From assembly GCA_019245115.1 (NCBI GenBank), contig JAFARZ010000124.1, positions 1-51,330 on the forward strand: a stretch of DNA of 51,330 nt, given 5' to 3'. Source of the DNA: Streptosporangiaceae bacterium. Its GTDB lineage: Bacteria; Actinomycetota; Actinomycetes; Streptosporangiales; Streptosporangiaceae. Positions 34,269 to 43,601 of the stretch are shown piece after piece; the stretch's first letter is position 1, and the number at the start of each line of letters is the position of its first letter. The notes under the pieces are model-generated. The model worked only from the letters and a program-made list of their open reading frames with translations, was not told the DNA's origin and did not search any database. The translations under genes were made by a program, and so were the position numbers.

Positions 34269-34921
34269 TCAGGGTGCTGGCCGCGGACGACCAGCGCATC
34301 GTCCGCGAGGGCCTGACCATGCTGCTCGGCCTGGTGCCCGGCGTCGAGCTCGTGGGCACCGCCTCGGACGGCGAGCAAGCGGTGGCGATGGCGATGGACC
34401 TGCGCCCGGACGTGGTCTTGATGGACCTCCGCATGCCCCGCGTGGACGGAATCGAGGCGACCCGCCGGCTGCGTGACACCGGCGTAAAGGTAGTGGTGCT
34501 GACCACCTATTCCGACGACCGGTCCGTTATCGACGCGTTGCGCGCTGGCGCGGTCGGCTACCTCACCAAGGACGCCGAGGCGGAGGAGATCCGGCAGGCG
34601 CTGGAGCGAGTGGTGCGCGGTGAGGTGTCACTCGATCCGACGGCGCAGCGTCACCTTGTCAACACCGTCGCGGCGGTACCGCCTGCCGCTCCGGCCGCTC
34701 CGGCCGCCGGTACCGTGCCGGACGGGCTCACCGCGCGCGAGGTAGAGGTCCTGGCCCTGATCGCCGACGGCTTGTCGAACGCGGAGATCGCGGGGCGGCT
34801 GGTGGTCAGCGAGGCGACGGTGAAGAGCCATATCAACCACCTGCTGCCGAAGATCGGCGCCCGCGATCGCGCCCAGGCGGTCGCATACGCCTACCGTCAC
34901 GGCCTGACCAGCACACGCTGA
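34265..34921 (+). CDS. NarL/LuxR-type response regulator
   Basis: 218 residues. Receiver domain with Asp54 in PDVVLMDLRMPRVDG, acidic pocket VLAADDQRIV, Thr in VVLTTYSDD and Lys in GYLTKDAEAEE; a Pro/Ala linker; LuxR-type HTH LTAREVEVLALIADGLSNAE, then VVSEATVKSHINHLL. Partner of the kinase it overlaps (ATGA). The 3' end overlaps the convergent MFS gene by 25 bp. Confidence 0.93.
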   Translation: MIRVLAADDQRIVREGLTMLLGLVPGVELVGTASDGEQAVAMAMDLRPDVVLMDLRMPRVDGIEATRRLRDTGVKVVVLTTYSDDRSVIDALRAGAVGYLTKDAEAEEIRQALERVVRGEVSLDPTAQRHLVNTVAAVPPAAPAAPAAGTVPDGLTAREVEVLALIADGLSNAEIAGRLVVSEATVKSHINHLLPKIGARDRAQAVAYAYRHGLTSTR

Positions 34922-36078
34922 GGTTCCGACGTGAGGCCGGGAGCCAGGATGAGCGTGATCGTGATGGAGGCGACCGCCATCACCACCATCGCCGTGGCCG
35001 CCGACGTGTGCTGCGCGATCGTCCCGGCCAGCGCCGCGCCGACTCCCTGCATGGTGAGCATGGCCGAGGATTGCAGGCCAAGGGCCTGTCCGTGCAGCGG
35101 ATCCGGGGTCAGGTCGAGGAGCCGTTCCTGGAGCATCAAGGTCGCGCAGTAGCCGATCGAGGCGAGCATGACGGCGACCGCCGCGAGCGGTAGCGGCGGC
35201 CCGATGGCGAAGACCAGGTACGGCGCGGCGAGCAGGAAACGCATGAACGGGCCGAGCCGCTGTCGCCACTGCGGCCCGATGAACCGGCCGGTCATCGTGT
35301 CGCCGATCAGCATCCCGCCCGCGGCGAACGCGAACAGCAGGCCGGCGTGCCGTGGCGAATAGGCGACGAAGAGGGATTCGCAGCCCACCACCAGGCCGTT
35401 CGGGACGCACATCGCGAGATATGTGTAGCGGCGCGGCACGGACGACCACAGCTCGGCGTCGACCCGCAGGGTCTGGACGATCGACGGCCGTCCCGCCGCG
35501 CGAGGCGGACGACGGGATAGACCCACCATGGCCACGATGGCCGTGACGACGTCGAGCGAGGCGCCGGCCAGCAGCGTTCCGCGCGGGGACAGCACGTCGA
35601 CCAGCACGCCGCCGACGGCGTATCCGCAGATCTGCATCGTGCCGACCGACATGTTCAGCACCGAACGGCCCAGGATAAAGCCTTCGCGGGGGAGGATCTC
35701 GCTCAGCATTCCGTAGCGGACTCCGCCGCTGATCGATGCGACCAGCCCCAGCACTGCGACGACCGAGAAGAACGACCACACGGGCAGGCCCGGAATGGCC
35801 AGCGCGGCGGTCCCGATGGCGAAGGCGGCGGCCACCGCGGACATCGCCGCCCGCGGCGGCAGCCGGTCCGCCGCGGACAGGAGCGTTACCGCTCCGATCA
35901 TCTGGGAGAGCGAGGGGCCGAACATGACCAAGGCGGACAGCAGCGGCGAACGGGTGGCCGCGTAGATGAGGGTGCCCATGGCCAGGCTCGTCACGGTGGA
36001 TCCAGCGACCTGGAGCGTGGCGGTCGCGAACAGGGCAGTGAACTCTGGCGTCTGGAACAAGCTGCGATAACTGCGCAC
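34897..36078 (-). CDS. MFS transporter
   Basis: About 393 residues with 10-12 predicted TM helices, e.g. LFATATLQVAGSTVTSLAMG, LVMFGPSLSQMIGAVTLL, SFFSVVAVLGLVASISGG, LAAPYLVFAIGPPLPLAAVA, AMVVMAVASITITLILAPGL. Between the two halves is a basic cytoplasmic loop (GLSRRPPRAAGRPSIVQTLR). It resembles macrolide-efflux-like MFS proteins. The GTG at 36078 (VRSYRSLFQTPEFTALF) fits the family start; the frame is open further but runs through the dispersed element. Divergent from the ArsR-like gene, which probably regulates it. Substrate unknown. Confidence 0.82.
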   Translation of the reverse strand: MRSYRSLFQTPEFTALFATATLQVAGSTVTSLAMGTLIYAATRSPLLSALVMFGPSLSQMIGAVTLLSAADRLPPRAAMSAVAAAFAIGTAALAIPGLPVWSFFSVVAVLGLVASISGGVRYGMLSEILPREGFILGRSVLNMSVGTMQICGYAVGGVLVDVLSPRGTLLAGASLDVVTAIVAMVGLSRRPPRAAGRPSIVQTLRVDAELWSSVPRRYTYLAMCVPNGLVVGCESLFVAYSPRHAGLLFAFAAGGMLIGDTMTGRFIGPQWRQRLGPFMRFLLAAPYLVFAIGPPLPLAAVAVMLASIGYCATLMLQERLLDLTPDPLHGQALGLQSSAMLTMQGVGAALAGTIAQHTSAATAMVVMAVASITITLILAPGLTSEPQRVLVRP

Positions 36079-36136
36079 CCCAAGAGTCTGCGCAAACCCC
36101 CCGCCCCCCAGGTAATCTTTCGCACACAAGCGAAAA

Positions 36137-36260
36137 GCGAGCGGTAGCGAGCTGCCGCGGCGGTTGCCGTCCCAACGGGGCGGCAATTCCCGCCGTGGCC
36201 CCGCGCCGACCGAGCGCAGCGAGGAGTTTGGCGCGGAAGGCAACACAGCGGAGGAAAACA
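36137..36260 (+). repeat. Structured dispersed element R upstream of the ArsR gene
   Basis: Outer stem CGGCGG (36158-36163)/CCGCCG (36190-36195), inner stem TTGCCG (36164-36169)/CGGCAA (36181-36186), CCC/GGG with loop AACG, then hairpin CCGCGCC...GGCGCGG. It ends with GCGGAGGAAAACA, whose GGAGG is six bases from the proposed CTG start of the next gene. Confidence 0.85.
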
Positions 36261-37232
36261 CTGGGCGTCTGGAAGGTCAGCGCCGACACTATGGCGGCTG
36301 GGCGGTTCGTGATCTCGCCGCTCGCCGAAACCGTGGCGTCCTTGATCGTGCTGGCCAAGGCCGTGTCAGCCCATCCCGGCGAGCACGCGTGGCTGAACGC
36401 TCACCTGCCTGCCTACCGGGCCCGGCTGGAGCAGGACCCGATCACCGCGCGGCTCGTGCTCGCGGCGCTGGGCCCCAGGCGCTGGATGGCCGACTTCATC
36501 ACGCCGGCGCCGGACGGGGAGGAGACACCTGACTTCGCCGGCGAACTGGCCGTGGTGCGCGCGACCCCGCCAGCACAGGCGGCCGCAGACGTGCGGGTGG
36601 CGCTGGGTGGCACGCTTCCGGACGATCTCGACCGGTCCGATCTGGCCGAGCGCATGGCTGAGGTGCTGGGCTGGGTCTGGACTCAGACCGTGCTGCCGTA
36701 CTGGGAGCGGCGCCGGCGGATCCTCGAAGCCGACATCCTGGCCAGGACCAGCAGGCTGAGCCAGGGCGGCTGGGCCGCCGCGCTGAACGAGATGCGCTCG
36801 GGCATGCGCTGGCTCGGAGACGGCACGCTGCAGATCAACGTCTATGACTACCCGCCACAGGACATCTCCGCGGGGCGGCTGTTCTTCGTCCCCGTCACGT
36901 CGCAGTCAGCGGGATGGGCGGCCTCGGCGGGACCCATCCGGTACGCGATCGTGTATCCCTGCACGGCCCCGCTGGCCGATGCCGGTCACCAGCGGGTGCC
37001 GGCGGCGATCGCGCGGCTGCTCGGGCCCGCCCGGGCCAGGGTCCTGGTGCTGCTGGAGACCCCGATGAGCACAACGCAGATAGTGGCCCTGACCGGCCAG
37101 AAGCTGGGATCGGTGGGCCGTCATCTCAAGGTCCTGCACGATGCGGGCCTGGTCCACCGGTACCGTGTGGGACGATCGGTGCTGTACCACCGAACGCGAC
37201 GGGGGGACGGGTTGCTGGACGTTCCCCGATAA
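36261..37232 (+). CDS. ArsR-like winged-helix regulator with long N-terminal domain
   Basis: About 323 residues. The N-terminal domain (ADTMAAGRFVISPLAETVAS, AWLNAHLPAYRARLEQDP) belongs to a family of actinobacterial ArsR-type proteins. The C-terminal wHTH is RVLVLLETPMSTTQIVALTG, then SVGRHLKVLHDAGLVHRYRV and GRSVLYHRT. The first canonical start is ATG 36291, which cuts off conserved-looking GVWKVSADT. A CTG at 36261 has GGAGG six bases before and gives LGVWKVSADT, so CTG is favoured. Probably represses the divergent MFS gene. Stops 34 bp before the cmk start region. Confidence 0.78.
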   Translation: MGVWKVSADTMAAGRFVISPLAETVASLIVLAKAVSAHPGEHAWLNAHLPAYRARLEQDPITARLVLAALGPRRWMADFITPAPDGEETPDFAGELAVVRATPPAQAAADVRVALGGTLPDDLDRSDLAERMAEVLGWVWTQTVLPYWERRRRILEADILARTSRLSQGGWAAALNEMRSGMRWLGDGTLQINVYDYPPQDISAGRLFFVPVTSQSAGWAASAGPIRYAIVYPCTAPLADAGHQRVPAAIARLLGPARARVLVLLETPMSTTQIVALTGQKLGSVGRHLKVLHDAGLVHRYRVGRSVLYHRTRRGDGLLDVPR

Positions 37233-37266
37233 GATCCAGTGCGTGAATATTTCTGCGGGCCTGGCC

Positions 37267-37971
37267 ATGGAAACGGGCATGGGTGATACAGATGAGGACG
37301 CTGCTACGCCAGTCAAGCTCATCGTCGCCGTAGACGGACCTTCGGGATCGGGCAAGTCGAGCGCGTCTCGTGGCGTGGCGAGCGCGCTGGACCTGGAGTA
37401 CCTGGATACCGGCGCCACCTACAGGGCACTGACCTGGTGGCTGCTCTCCCACGGCATCGACACCACCGATCCCGCGGCGGTGGCCGCCCATGTGCGCGAG
37501 CCGCTGATCGAGGTGGGCACCGACCCGCGAGCGCCCTGGACCAGCGTCGACGGCGTCGACGTGTCAACGGCCATCCGCGGCCGCGAGGTCACCGGCGCGG
37601 TCAGCGCCGTTGCCCGGGTGCCGGAAGTGCGGGCACACCTGATCGCCATGCAGCGTGACATCATCGCGGATTCGGCCGGGATCGTGGCCGAAGGCCGGGA
37701 CATCGGGACCGTGGTGGCGCCCGACGCGCCGGTCAAGGTGTTCCTGACCGCGGACCTTGCCGCCCGCGCCAGCCGCCGCGCCGAGCAGGCCAACTGGTCC
37801 GCCGACGCGACCCGTTCCGATCAGGACCGCCGGGACCGCATGGATGCCCCGCAGAGCGGCATGGCCGCCGACGCGGTGGAGATCGACTCCACCGGCTTGT
37901 CGCTTGACCAGGTCGTGGACATCATCGTCCGGATGGCCAAGCGGGTGCCGCACCCCCGGCGGAACAGCTGA
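37267..37971 (+). CDS. cmk: Cytidylate kinase
   Basis: Phosphorylates CMP/dCMP to the diphosphate. P-loop [20 protein letters not shown]; substrate region [16 protein letters not shown] and [20 protein letters not shown] with the Arg and Asp that bind CMP; LID region ASRRAEQ...[10 protein letters not shown]. About 234 residues from ATG 37267; GTG 37243 and ATG 37279 are alternatives. The stop overlaps the der start (TGATG), and cmk-der is a conserved pair. In related genomes cmk usually follows tyrA closely; here about 5 kb separates them. Confidence 0.93.
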   Translation: METGMGDTDEDAATPVKLIVAVDGPSGSGKSSASRGVASALDLEYLDTGATYRALTWWLLSHGIDTTDPAAVAAHVREPLIEVGTDPRAPWTSVDGVDVSTAIRGREVTGAVSAVARVPEVRAHLIAMQRDIIADSAGIVAEGRDIGTVVAPDAPVKVFLTADLAARASRRAEQANWSADATRSDQDRRDRMDAPQSGMAADAVEIDSTGLSLDQVVDIIVRMAKRVPHPRRNS

Positions 37972-39356
37972 TGACCGACTCGGTGGTACCTGTGCTGGCC
38001 GTCGTCGGCCGGCCGAACGTGGGCAAGTCGACGCTGGTGAACCGGATCCTCGGCAGCCGGCAGGCGGTGGTGGCCGACGTTCCCGGCGTGACCAGGGACC
38101 GCGTGGCCTACGACGCGCTGTGGCGCGGCCGCTCGTTCACGCTGCTGGACACCGGGGGGTGGGAGCCTGAGGTGGAGGGCTCGGACAGCCTGGCGGCGCG
38201 GGTGGCCGAGCAGGCCCGGGTGGCGGTCGAAGCGGCGGACACGGTGCTGTTCGTCGTGGACGCCACGGTGGGCGTGACCGACGCGGACGCCGCCGTCGCC
38301 GGGGTGCTGCGCAAGTCCGGCAAACCGGTCGTGCTCGCGGCGAACAAGGTGGACGACACGAAGGCGGAGTCCGACGCCACCGCGCTATGGTCGCTCGGGC
38401 TGGGTGAGCCGGTGCCGGTCAGCGCGCTACACGGGCGGGGCAGCGGCGACCTGCTCGACGTGGTGCTCGACGCGCTGCCGGACGCGCCCGCCGAGCGGGC
38501 CGGCGAGGGAGGCCCGCGGCGGGTGGCGCTGCTCGGCCGGCCGAATGTCGGCAAGTCCAGCCTGCTGAACAAGCTGGCCGGACAGCAGCGTGCGCTGGTC
38601 GACCCGGTGGCGGGCACGACCCGGGATCCGGTCGATGAGCTGATCGAGCTCGGCGGCGTCACCTGGCGGTTCGTGGACACCGCGGGGATCAGGCGGCGCT
38701 TCAAGGAGAACCAGGGCGCGGACTACTACGCGACACTGCGCACCGCCGGGGCGCTGGACGCGGCCGAGGTCGCCATCGTGCTGATCGACGCCAGCGAGCC
38801 GCTCACGGAGCAGGACCTGCGTATCATCTCGATGGTCATCGAAGCCGGCCGGGCGCTGGTCATCGCGTTCAACAAGTGGGATCTGGTCGACGAGGAGCGG
38901 CGGCGCTACCTGGAGCGTGAGATCGACCGCCAGCTCCACACGGCGAGGTGGGCGCCCCGGGTGAACATCTCGGCGACCACCGGCAGGCACATGGACCGGC
39001 TGGTACCGGCGCTGGAGCAGGCGCTGGCCGGCTGGGACACCCGGGTGCCGACAGGCAGGCTGAACGCCTGGCTGACCGGCCTGGTCGCGGCCACGCCGCC
39101 GCCGATGCGCGGCGGCCGGCAGCCCAGGATACTGTTCGCGACCCAGGCGAGCACCCGGCCACCGCACTTCGTGCTGTTCTCGTCGGGGTTCCTGGAGGCG
39201 GGGTACCGCCGGTTCGTGGAGCGCAAGCTGCGCGAGGAGTTCGGCTTCGAGGGCACCCCGGTCCAGGTCTCGGTCCGGGTGAAAGCCAAGCGGGAACGGC
39301 CCGGGGGACAGCGCCCCGGCCGGACCGCCCCCGCGCGTACCGAGCGGCGTCGCTGA
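37971..39356 (+). CDS. der: Ribosome assembly GTPase Der (EngA)
   Basis: Double-GTPase needed for 50S subunit maturation, 461 residues. G1 motifs [16 protein letters not shown] and [17 protein letters not shown]3 LLDTGGWE and [11 protein letters not shown]4 AANKVDD and [10 protein letters not shown]. The C-terminal KH-like domain ([40 protein letters not shown]) is followed by a basic tail rich in Arg/Pro. Starts one base inside the cmk stop and ends one base inside the bioA start (TGATG). Confidence 0.95.
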   Translation: MTDSVVPVLAVVGRPNVGKSTLVNRILGSRQAVVADVPGVTRDRVAYDALWRGRSFTLLDTGGWEPEVEGSDSLAARVAEQARVAVEAADTVLFVVDATVGVTDADAAVAGVLRKSGKPVVLAANKVDDTKAESDATALWSLGLGEPVPVSALHGRGSGDLLDVVLDALPDAPAERAGEGGPRRVALLGRPNVGKSSLLNKLAGQQRALVDPVAGTTRDPVDELIELGGVTWRFVDTAGIRRRFKENQGADYYATLRTAGALDAAEVAIVLIDASEPLTEQDLRIISMVIEAGRALVIAFNKWDLVDEERRRYLEREIDRQLHTARWAPRVNISATTGRHMDRLVPALEQALAGWDTRVPTGRLNAWLTGLVAATPPPMRGGRQPRILFATQASTRPPHFVLFSSGFLEAGYRRFVERKLREEFGFEGTPVQVSVRVKAKRERPGGQRPGRTAPARTERRR

Positions 39357-41758
39357 TGGTGGAACCACCGTCCGTTCGTGTGAAGGATCTTCTTGATCTT
39401 GACCGGCGGCATGTGTGGCATCCGTACGCGCCGATGCCAGGCCGGATGGAACCCCTGGTGGTGGAGTCGGCGGCCGGGGTGCGGCTGCGGCTGGCCGACG
39501 GTCGCGAGCTGGTCGACGGGATGTCGTCCTGGTGGGCGGCGATCCACGGGTACCGGCACCCGGTGCTGGACGCCGCGGCCCAGGACCAGCTGGGGCGGAT
39601 GAGCCATGTGATGTTCGGGGGACTGACGCACGAACCCGCGGTGCGGCTGTGCTCCCGGCTGGCCTCGATGGCGCCGGACGGGCTCGAGCATGTGTTCCTG
39701 TGCGACTCGGGGTCGGTGTCGGTCGAGGTCGCGGTGAAGATGTGCCTCCAGTACTGGCGCTCCCGCGGCCGCCCCGGCAAGCGGCGGCTGCTCACCTGGC
39801 GCGGCGGGTACCACGGCGACACGTTCATGGCCATGTCCGTCTGTGACCCCGAAGGCGGCATGCACGCCATGTGGGACGGCGTCGTGGCGCCGCAGGTGTT
39901 CGCGCCTATGCCGCCCGCCGGGTTCGACCCGGGGTACGCGGCTGAGCTGGCTCTTCTGGTGGCCAAGCACGCGGATTCGCTGGCGGCGGTGATCGTGGAG
40001 CCGGTGGTCCAGGGGGCCGGGGGGATGCGGTTCCATGATCCGGAGTACCTGCGGGTGCTGCGGTCGGCCTGCTCGGAGCACGGCGTCCTGCTGATCTTCG
40101 ACGAGATCGCGACCGGGTTCGGCCGGAGCGGATCCCTGTTCGCCGCCGGGCATGCCGGGGTCTCACCGGACGTGATGTGCATAGGGAAGGCGCTGACCGG
40201 CGGATACCTGTCACTGGCCGCCGCTCTGTGCACGGGTCCGGTGGCAGCCGGGATCTCCGACGGCGCGGTGCCCGTGCTCGCGCACGGGCCGACGTTCATG
40301 GGAAACCCGCTGGCCTGCGCGGTGGCCAACGCATCGCTGGATGTGCTGCTCGGTGTGTATCCGGATACGTACCCGGGCGGCTGGGACCTTGCGGTAGCGC
40401 GGGTAGAGTCCGGGTTGCGAGCCGGCCTGGCGCCGATCGCGGGGCTGCCGGGCGTGGCGGACGTGCGGGTGAAGGGCGCGATCGGCGTGGTGCAACTCGG
40501 GCATGAGGTGGACGTGCCTGCGGCCACAGCAGCGGCGGTTTCGGCTGGGGCATGGCTTCGGCCGTTCCGCGACCTGATCTACACGATGCCGCCGTACGTC
40601 AGCCGGGACGAGGATCTCGACGTGATCTGTGCGGCGGTGCTCGCCGCGGCAAAGGCGTGCCTTTCGTTACCGGGTCGGGTTACCGGGTTACCGGGCGAAC
40701 ACGTCCGGCGGCGGGGTGGGGGAGGGGGCGGCGGTCGCGTCGTTGACCGGCTTCGCGCCGGATGCGAAGCGGGTCAGGTCTTCTTCGTCCAGCACACGTC
40801 CCGGCATGGGATCCGCCGCGGCCCGGCGGGTGAGGGCGGCGGCCGGCAGCTCACGCTGGCTGGCGACCACGATCAGGTTGCCGAACCGGCGGCCGCGCAG
40901 CACGCCGGCGTCGGCGATCAGGCAAACGTGGGCGAACACCTCGCCAACCGTCGCCACCTGGGCGCGGACGTGCTTGAGGGGGCCTCCGTCGGCCACATTG
41001 GCGGCGAAGACGCCCTGGGTGCGCAGCGCGGCCCTGGCGGCGGTGGCGAACTCGGCCGAGGTCATGCTGGCCGGCGTGCTGCCCGCCGCGAACACGTCCG
41101 CGATGACCAGGTCGAACGAGCTGGGCCGGAGCGTGCTCAGCACCTCCCGCGCGTCGCCGATGCGAACCCGGATGCGGCCGGTACGGTCGTGGTGGGTGTT
41201 ACGGTTGAGGGGCAAGCTGGCTCGGACAAGGTCGACGAGCGCGGCGTCGTTGTCCACCGCCAGCTGGCTGGAGCCGGGTCGCGTCGCCGCCACGTACCGG
41301 GCCAGCGTCAGCCCTCCGGCCCCGAGGTGCAGTACCCTGAGCGGCTCGCCGCCCGGCGCCGCGGTGTCGATCACGTGTCCCAGCCGCCGGACGTACTCGA
41401 ACTCCAGGTGCTCCGGGTCGTCCAGGTCGACATACGACTGCGGGATCCCGTCGACCAGCAGCATCCACCCGTTCGCCCGGTCCAGGTCCCGCAGCAGCTC
41501 GACACCCACAACGCCATTATCGCGGGCCAGCCTAGTAAATTGCACATATCGCCATATAGCGGGCACGGAAGTCGGTCATTGTGCGGACGATCGGAGCCCT
41601 GCGGAGGAACGGGCGCCGGAAACCGGTGCCCAGACTTCCGCGAGGCGCTTTTCTTCCGCGTCGCCCGCCCCAGCGCCTCACCTCCAGCCCTTCACCTCCA
41701 TGAAAACGCGGAAGCTTCACGCTACGCGGAAGTTTACCCGCCGTATTCGTACATTTAA
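39356..41758 (+). CDS. bioA: Adenosylmethionine-8-amino-7-oxononanoate aminotransferase, frame without a normal stop
   Basis: PLP enzyme of biotin synthesis using SAM as amino donor to make 7,8-diaminopelargonate. Family marks up to about residue 437 (40666): [11 protein letters not shown] (substrate-binding), [80 protein letters not shown] with the PLP Lys, [15 protein letters not shown]. After [10 protein letters not shown] the family ends, but here no stop follows: the frame stays open for about 360 codons, antisense to the spermidine-synthase-like gene. A lost stop or a 3' frameshift is likely. No other bio genes are adjacent. Confidence 0.85.
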   Translation: MVEPPSVRVKDLLDLDRRHVWHPYAPMPGRMEPLVVESAAGVRLRLADGRELVDGMSSWWAAIHGYRHPVLDAAAQDQLGRMSHVMFGGLTHEPAVRLCSRLASMAPDGLEHVFLCDSGSVSVEVAVKMCLQYWRSRGRPGKRRLLTWRGGYHGDTFMAMSVCDPEGGMHAMWDGVVAPQVFAPMPPAGFDPGYAAELALLVAKHADSLAAVIVEPVVQGAGGMRFHDPEYLRVLRSACSEHGVLLIFDEIATGFGRSGSLFAAGHAGVSPDVMCIGKALTGGYLSLAAALCTGPVAAGISDGAVPVLAHGPTFMGNPLACAVANASLDVLLGVYPDTYPGGWDLAVARVESGLRAGLAPIAGLPGVADVRVKGAIGVVQLGHEVDVPAATAAAVSAGAWLRPFRDLIYTMPPYVSRDEDLDVICAAVLAAAKACLSLPGRVTGLPGEHVRRRGGGGGGGRVVDRLRAGCEAGQVFFVQHTSRHGIRRGPAGEGGGRQLTLAGDHDQVAEPAAAQHAGVGDQANVGEHLANRRHLGADVLEGASVGHIGGEDALGAQRGPGGGGELGRGHAGRRAARREHVRDDQVERAGPERAQHLPRVADANPDAAGTVVVGVTVEGQAGSDKVDERGVVVHRQLAGAGSRRRHVPGQRQPSGPEVQYPERLAARRRGVDHVSQPPDVLELQVLRVVQVDIRLRDPVDQQHPPVRPVQVPQQLDTHNAIIAGQPSKLHISPYSGHGSRSLCGRSEPCGGTGAGNRCPDFREALFFRVARPSASPPALHLHENAEASRYAEVYPPYSYI
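40688..41509 (-). CDS. Spermidine-synthase-fold methyltransferase-like protein
   Basis: About 273 residues from GTG 41509. [20 protein letters not shown] and [15 protein letters not shown] match the N-terminal part of polyamine synthase-like proteins, and [49 protein letters not shown] and [12 protein letters not shown] form the SAM/dcSAM-binding Rossmann core. The catalytic Asp pair of true spermidine synthases (usually DxTDP) is replaced by ADVFAAG, so polyamine synthesis is doubtful. Its Pro-rich tail overlaps the terminal part of bioA antisense. The frame is also open to 41566. Function unknown. Confidence 0.75.
   Translation of the reverse strand: MGVELLRDLDRANGWMLLVDGIPQSYVDLDDPEHLEFEYVRRLGHVIDTAAPGGEPLRVLHLGAGGLTLARYVAATRPGSSQLAVDNDAALVDLVRASLPLNRNTHHDRTGRIRVRIGDAREVLSTLRPSSFDLVIADVFAAGSTPASMTSAEFATAARAALRTQGVFAANVADGGPLKHVRAQVATVGEVFAHVCLIADAGVLRGRRFGNLIVVASQRELPAAALTRRAAADPMPGRVLDEEDLTRFASGAKPVNDATAAPSPTPPPDVFAR
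41552..41665 (+). repeat. Dispersed element, copy B
   Basis: Shares GCGGGCAC, GGGCGCCGGAAACCGG and CTTCCGCGAGGC with the copy at 21533-21680. Core hairpin GGCGCCGG-AAA-CCGGTGCC at 41612-41630, where C to T leaves a G.U pair. Lies upstream of the DUF5302 gene in sense orientation. Confidence 0.65.
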
Positions 41759-41984
41759 TTTCCACGGAGCATGGATGTTCCGTCTTAATCAGCACCCTGT
41801 TCTAGACTCGCCGGACATTCAGGGCAATCGGGCAACGGCGCGAAGCCGGGACTTCGATCCGCAAACTGGCCACGCGTCTGCTAGCGGTGATCTTTCCGGC
41901 GGTTCCGGCGGGTGGCGGACGGGACAAGGTCAGGTGCGTGTGCGAGGCTGGTCTCGGTATCGGTCCAGGGCGCAGGAGGTCGCT

Positions 41985-42329
41985 ATGGCAGTCGAGCAAG
42001 CTGAGAACGAGGGTGGTGCGCCCGAAGCGGGTGATACCGCAGCGAGTGGTACGGCAGCGGCCTCCGCATCGGCAGGTGACGCCGCATCGGCAGCGGCCTC
42101 CGCGCCGACGGGTAACGCCGCATCGGCGGGTAACGCCGCGCCTGCGGGTGACGCCGCGGCCAAGCCCGAGCTCGACGATGTGAAGCGGAAGTTCCGAGAG
42201 GCCCTGGATCGCAAGCGTCAGCAGCATGCACACGCCAGCTCGGACGGCACCCAGGACACGAGCAAGGTCCAGCACGCCCACGGCCCGGCCTCCAGCCGCC
42301 GCTCCTTCCGCCGCAAGAGCGGCGGCTGA
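41985..42329 (+). CDS. DUF5302-family small protein
   Basis: 114 residues from ATG 41985 behind AGGAGG. The conserved DUF5302 C-terminus is clear: [18 protein letters not shown], then [20 protein letters not shown]. The N-terminal half is an Ala/Gly/Ser low-complexity stretch built of short repeats (GDAAS, GNAAS units), probably variable. Function of the family unknown; it is common in actinobacteria. A 24-bp duplication of the stop-codon region (AGAGCGGCGGCTGAACGACC) lies directly at its 3' end. Confidence 0.85.
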   Translation: MAVEQAENEGGAPEAGDTAASGTAAASASAGDAASAAASAPTGNAASAGNAAPAGDAAAKPELDDVKRKFREALDRKRQQHAHASSDGTQDTSKVQHAHGPASSRRSFRRKSGG

Positions 42330-42455
42330 ACGACCGCGAGAGCGGCGGCTGAACGACCACAGGAACGACCGCAAAAAAGCAACGGCTGCGGGGCGGGACT
42401 CGCTATCGGGTGACGACGGAGTACCGGGAAGAGCGGGGGTCCGGGGCGCTGCTGG

Positions 42456-43013
42456 TCAGCGCGCCGCGCGGGTCCGAACGAGGATAGTACCCGCGTGCGC
42501 GCTCGTCTTCGCGCGAGCGGGATCCCGGCCGCGCGAGTCCGGTGCGGGTTCCTCAGCGGCCAGCTCAGGACGGTCGGTGTGCGGCAGGTGGAACCACACC
42601 GTGGTGCCGGCCGGGTCTCTGAGATAGCCCCACTGCGAGGCGAGCTGCTGGACGAGGAACAGGCCATGCCCATCCGCGGCGTACAGGTCACCCTTCACGA
42701 TCGGGACGCCGGCCGCGCCGTCGTCGATGATCTCAACCAGCACGCCGCGCTGGACGCCGATGACGACGATGGTGACGGTCCCATCCACACCGGACTTCGT
42801 GTGCTGGATGGCGTTCGTGACGATTTCAGACGTCAGTAAGGTCGCGGCGTCGCTGTCCACATTGCGGTGGCTGGCGGCCAGCGTCCGGGCCACGAACGCG
42901 CGCGCGGCGGATACCTGTCTGGGATGTCCCTCGATCGTGAGGGAGCCTAGGACGGTGGCGCGCGGACTGACGTCGGCCCCGGACCTCCTCGAGCTTGCCG
43001 GGGGCATTTCCAT
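42456..43013 (-). CDS. ATP-binding anti-sigma/AbaA-cluster-like protein
   Basis: About 185 residues. HATPase_c domain: LLTSEIVTNAIQHTKSG (N box), VEIIDDGAAGVP (G1) and GHGLFLVQQLASQWGYL (G2), then a Glu/Pro/Arg-rich tail. ATG 43013 fits GGGGAGGG seven bases upstream. With the XRE (43602) and DUF397 (44502) genes divergent to it, it forms the set seen in whiJ/abaA-type developmental clusters of streptomycetes (regulator, DUF397 protein, anti-sigma-like ATPase). Partner unknown. Confidence 0.82.
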   Translation of the reverse strand: MEMPPASSRRSGADVSPRATVLGSLTIEGHPRQVSAARAFVARTLAASHRNVDSDAATLLTSEIVTNAIQHTKSGVDGTVTIVVIGVQRGVLVEIIDDGAAGVPIVKGDLYAADGHGLFLVQQLASQWGYLRDPAGTTVWFHLPHTDRPELAAEEPAPDSRGRDPARAKTSAHAGTILVRTRAAR

Positions 43014-43019
43014 GATCAT

Positions 43020-43382
43020 TCCCTCCCCTGTTGCCGAAATGCTGCTAGCCAGTTCATTCGCAATTGCATAATCGGCATATCGGGCAAAATGGTTCGAGCG
43101 CGGATGGCGAATAGCGGACCTTCCACCGGGAAGCGCGGGGAGGGATCGCCGCCTGTCCCGGTCTCAGCTTCGATTCGGTTCTGCTGTGATTATGGGGATG
43201 CTCGACACCGAATGTTACAAGAGTTTCCGATGTTAAGTTGTGTTGATGCAATGGCTATCAAATGCAACGGTTGGGACCTGTGTCCCTTTTGGGTAAGTCT
43301 GCTCGGAGACCGCGAACGATGGTCTGAGATGATGATGAAGCCACCTCTCCTTGCCGCGCAAGTGCGTCACAAAAATTCCCCA
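43020..43382. other. Divergent intergenic region of the regulatory cluster
   Basis: No gene recognised. TCATTCGCAATTGC at 43054-43067, some 40 bp upstream of the ATP-binding gene start, is repeated exactly at 45925-45938 in front of the second XRE gene, which suggests a shared regulatory site. Confidence 0.5.
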
Positions 43383-43430
43383 GATGAAATCCCGGATGGG
43401 ATTTCATCTCGCTCCCTTGTGCTGTAAGGT
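43383..43430 (+). promoter_or_regulatory. Palindromic operator and possible promoter of the first XRE gene
   Basis: GATGAAATCCC (43383-43393) and GGGATTTCATC (43398-43408) form a perfect 11-bp inverted repeat. TTTCAT (43402-43407) and TAAGGT (43425-43430), 17 bp apart, may be the -35 and -10 boxes, so a protein bound at the palindrome would block the promoter. The inner ATCCC-N4-GGGAT recurs at 45979-45992. The remaining 170 bp to the gene would be leader. Confidence 0.6.
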
Positions 43431-43601
43431 ACTGGTTGTCAGGACGATGCGGAGCGGTCCGGTTACGATCCGAAGCGGCCGCGCTTGGCTGAGGTTCGGC
43501 TGGCAACACCCTGGGCGGTCCGGAGTGTGGCGCGGTGTCCTGGTGAACAGGTCCGGAACAGTCTGGCGTCAACCCTCTCGCCCCGGGGAGGTGTTCCCCC
43601 C

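Noticed and set aside
40629..41984. Plus-strand frame running into the DUF5302 gene
   Set aside because: Only the part from ATG 41985 (with AGGAGG) matches DUF5302; the upstream part is antisense to the spermidine-synthase-like gene.
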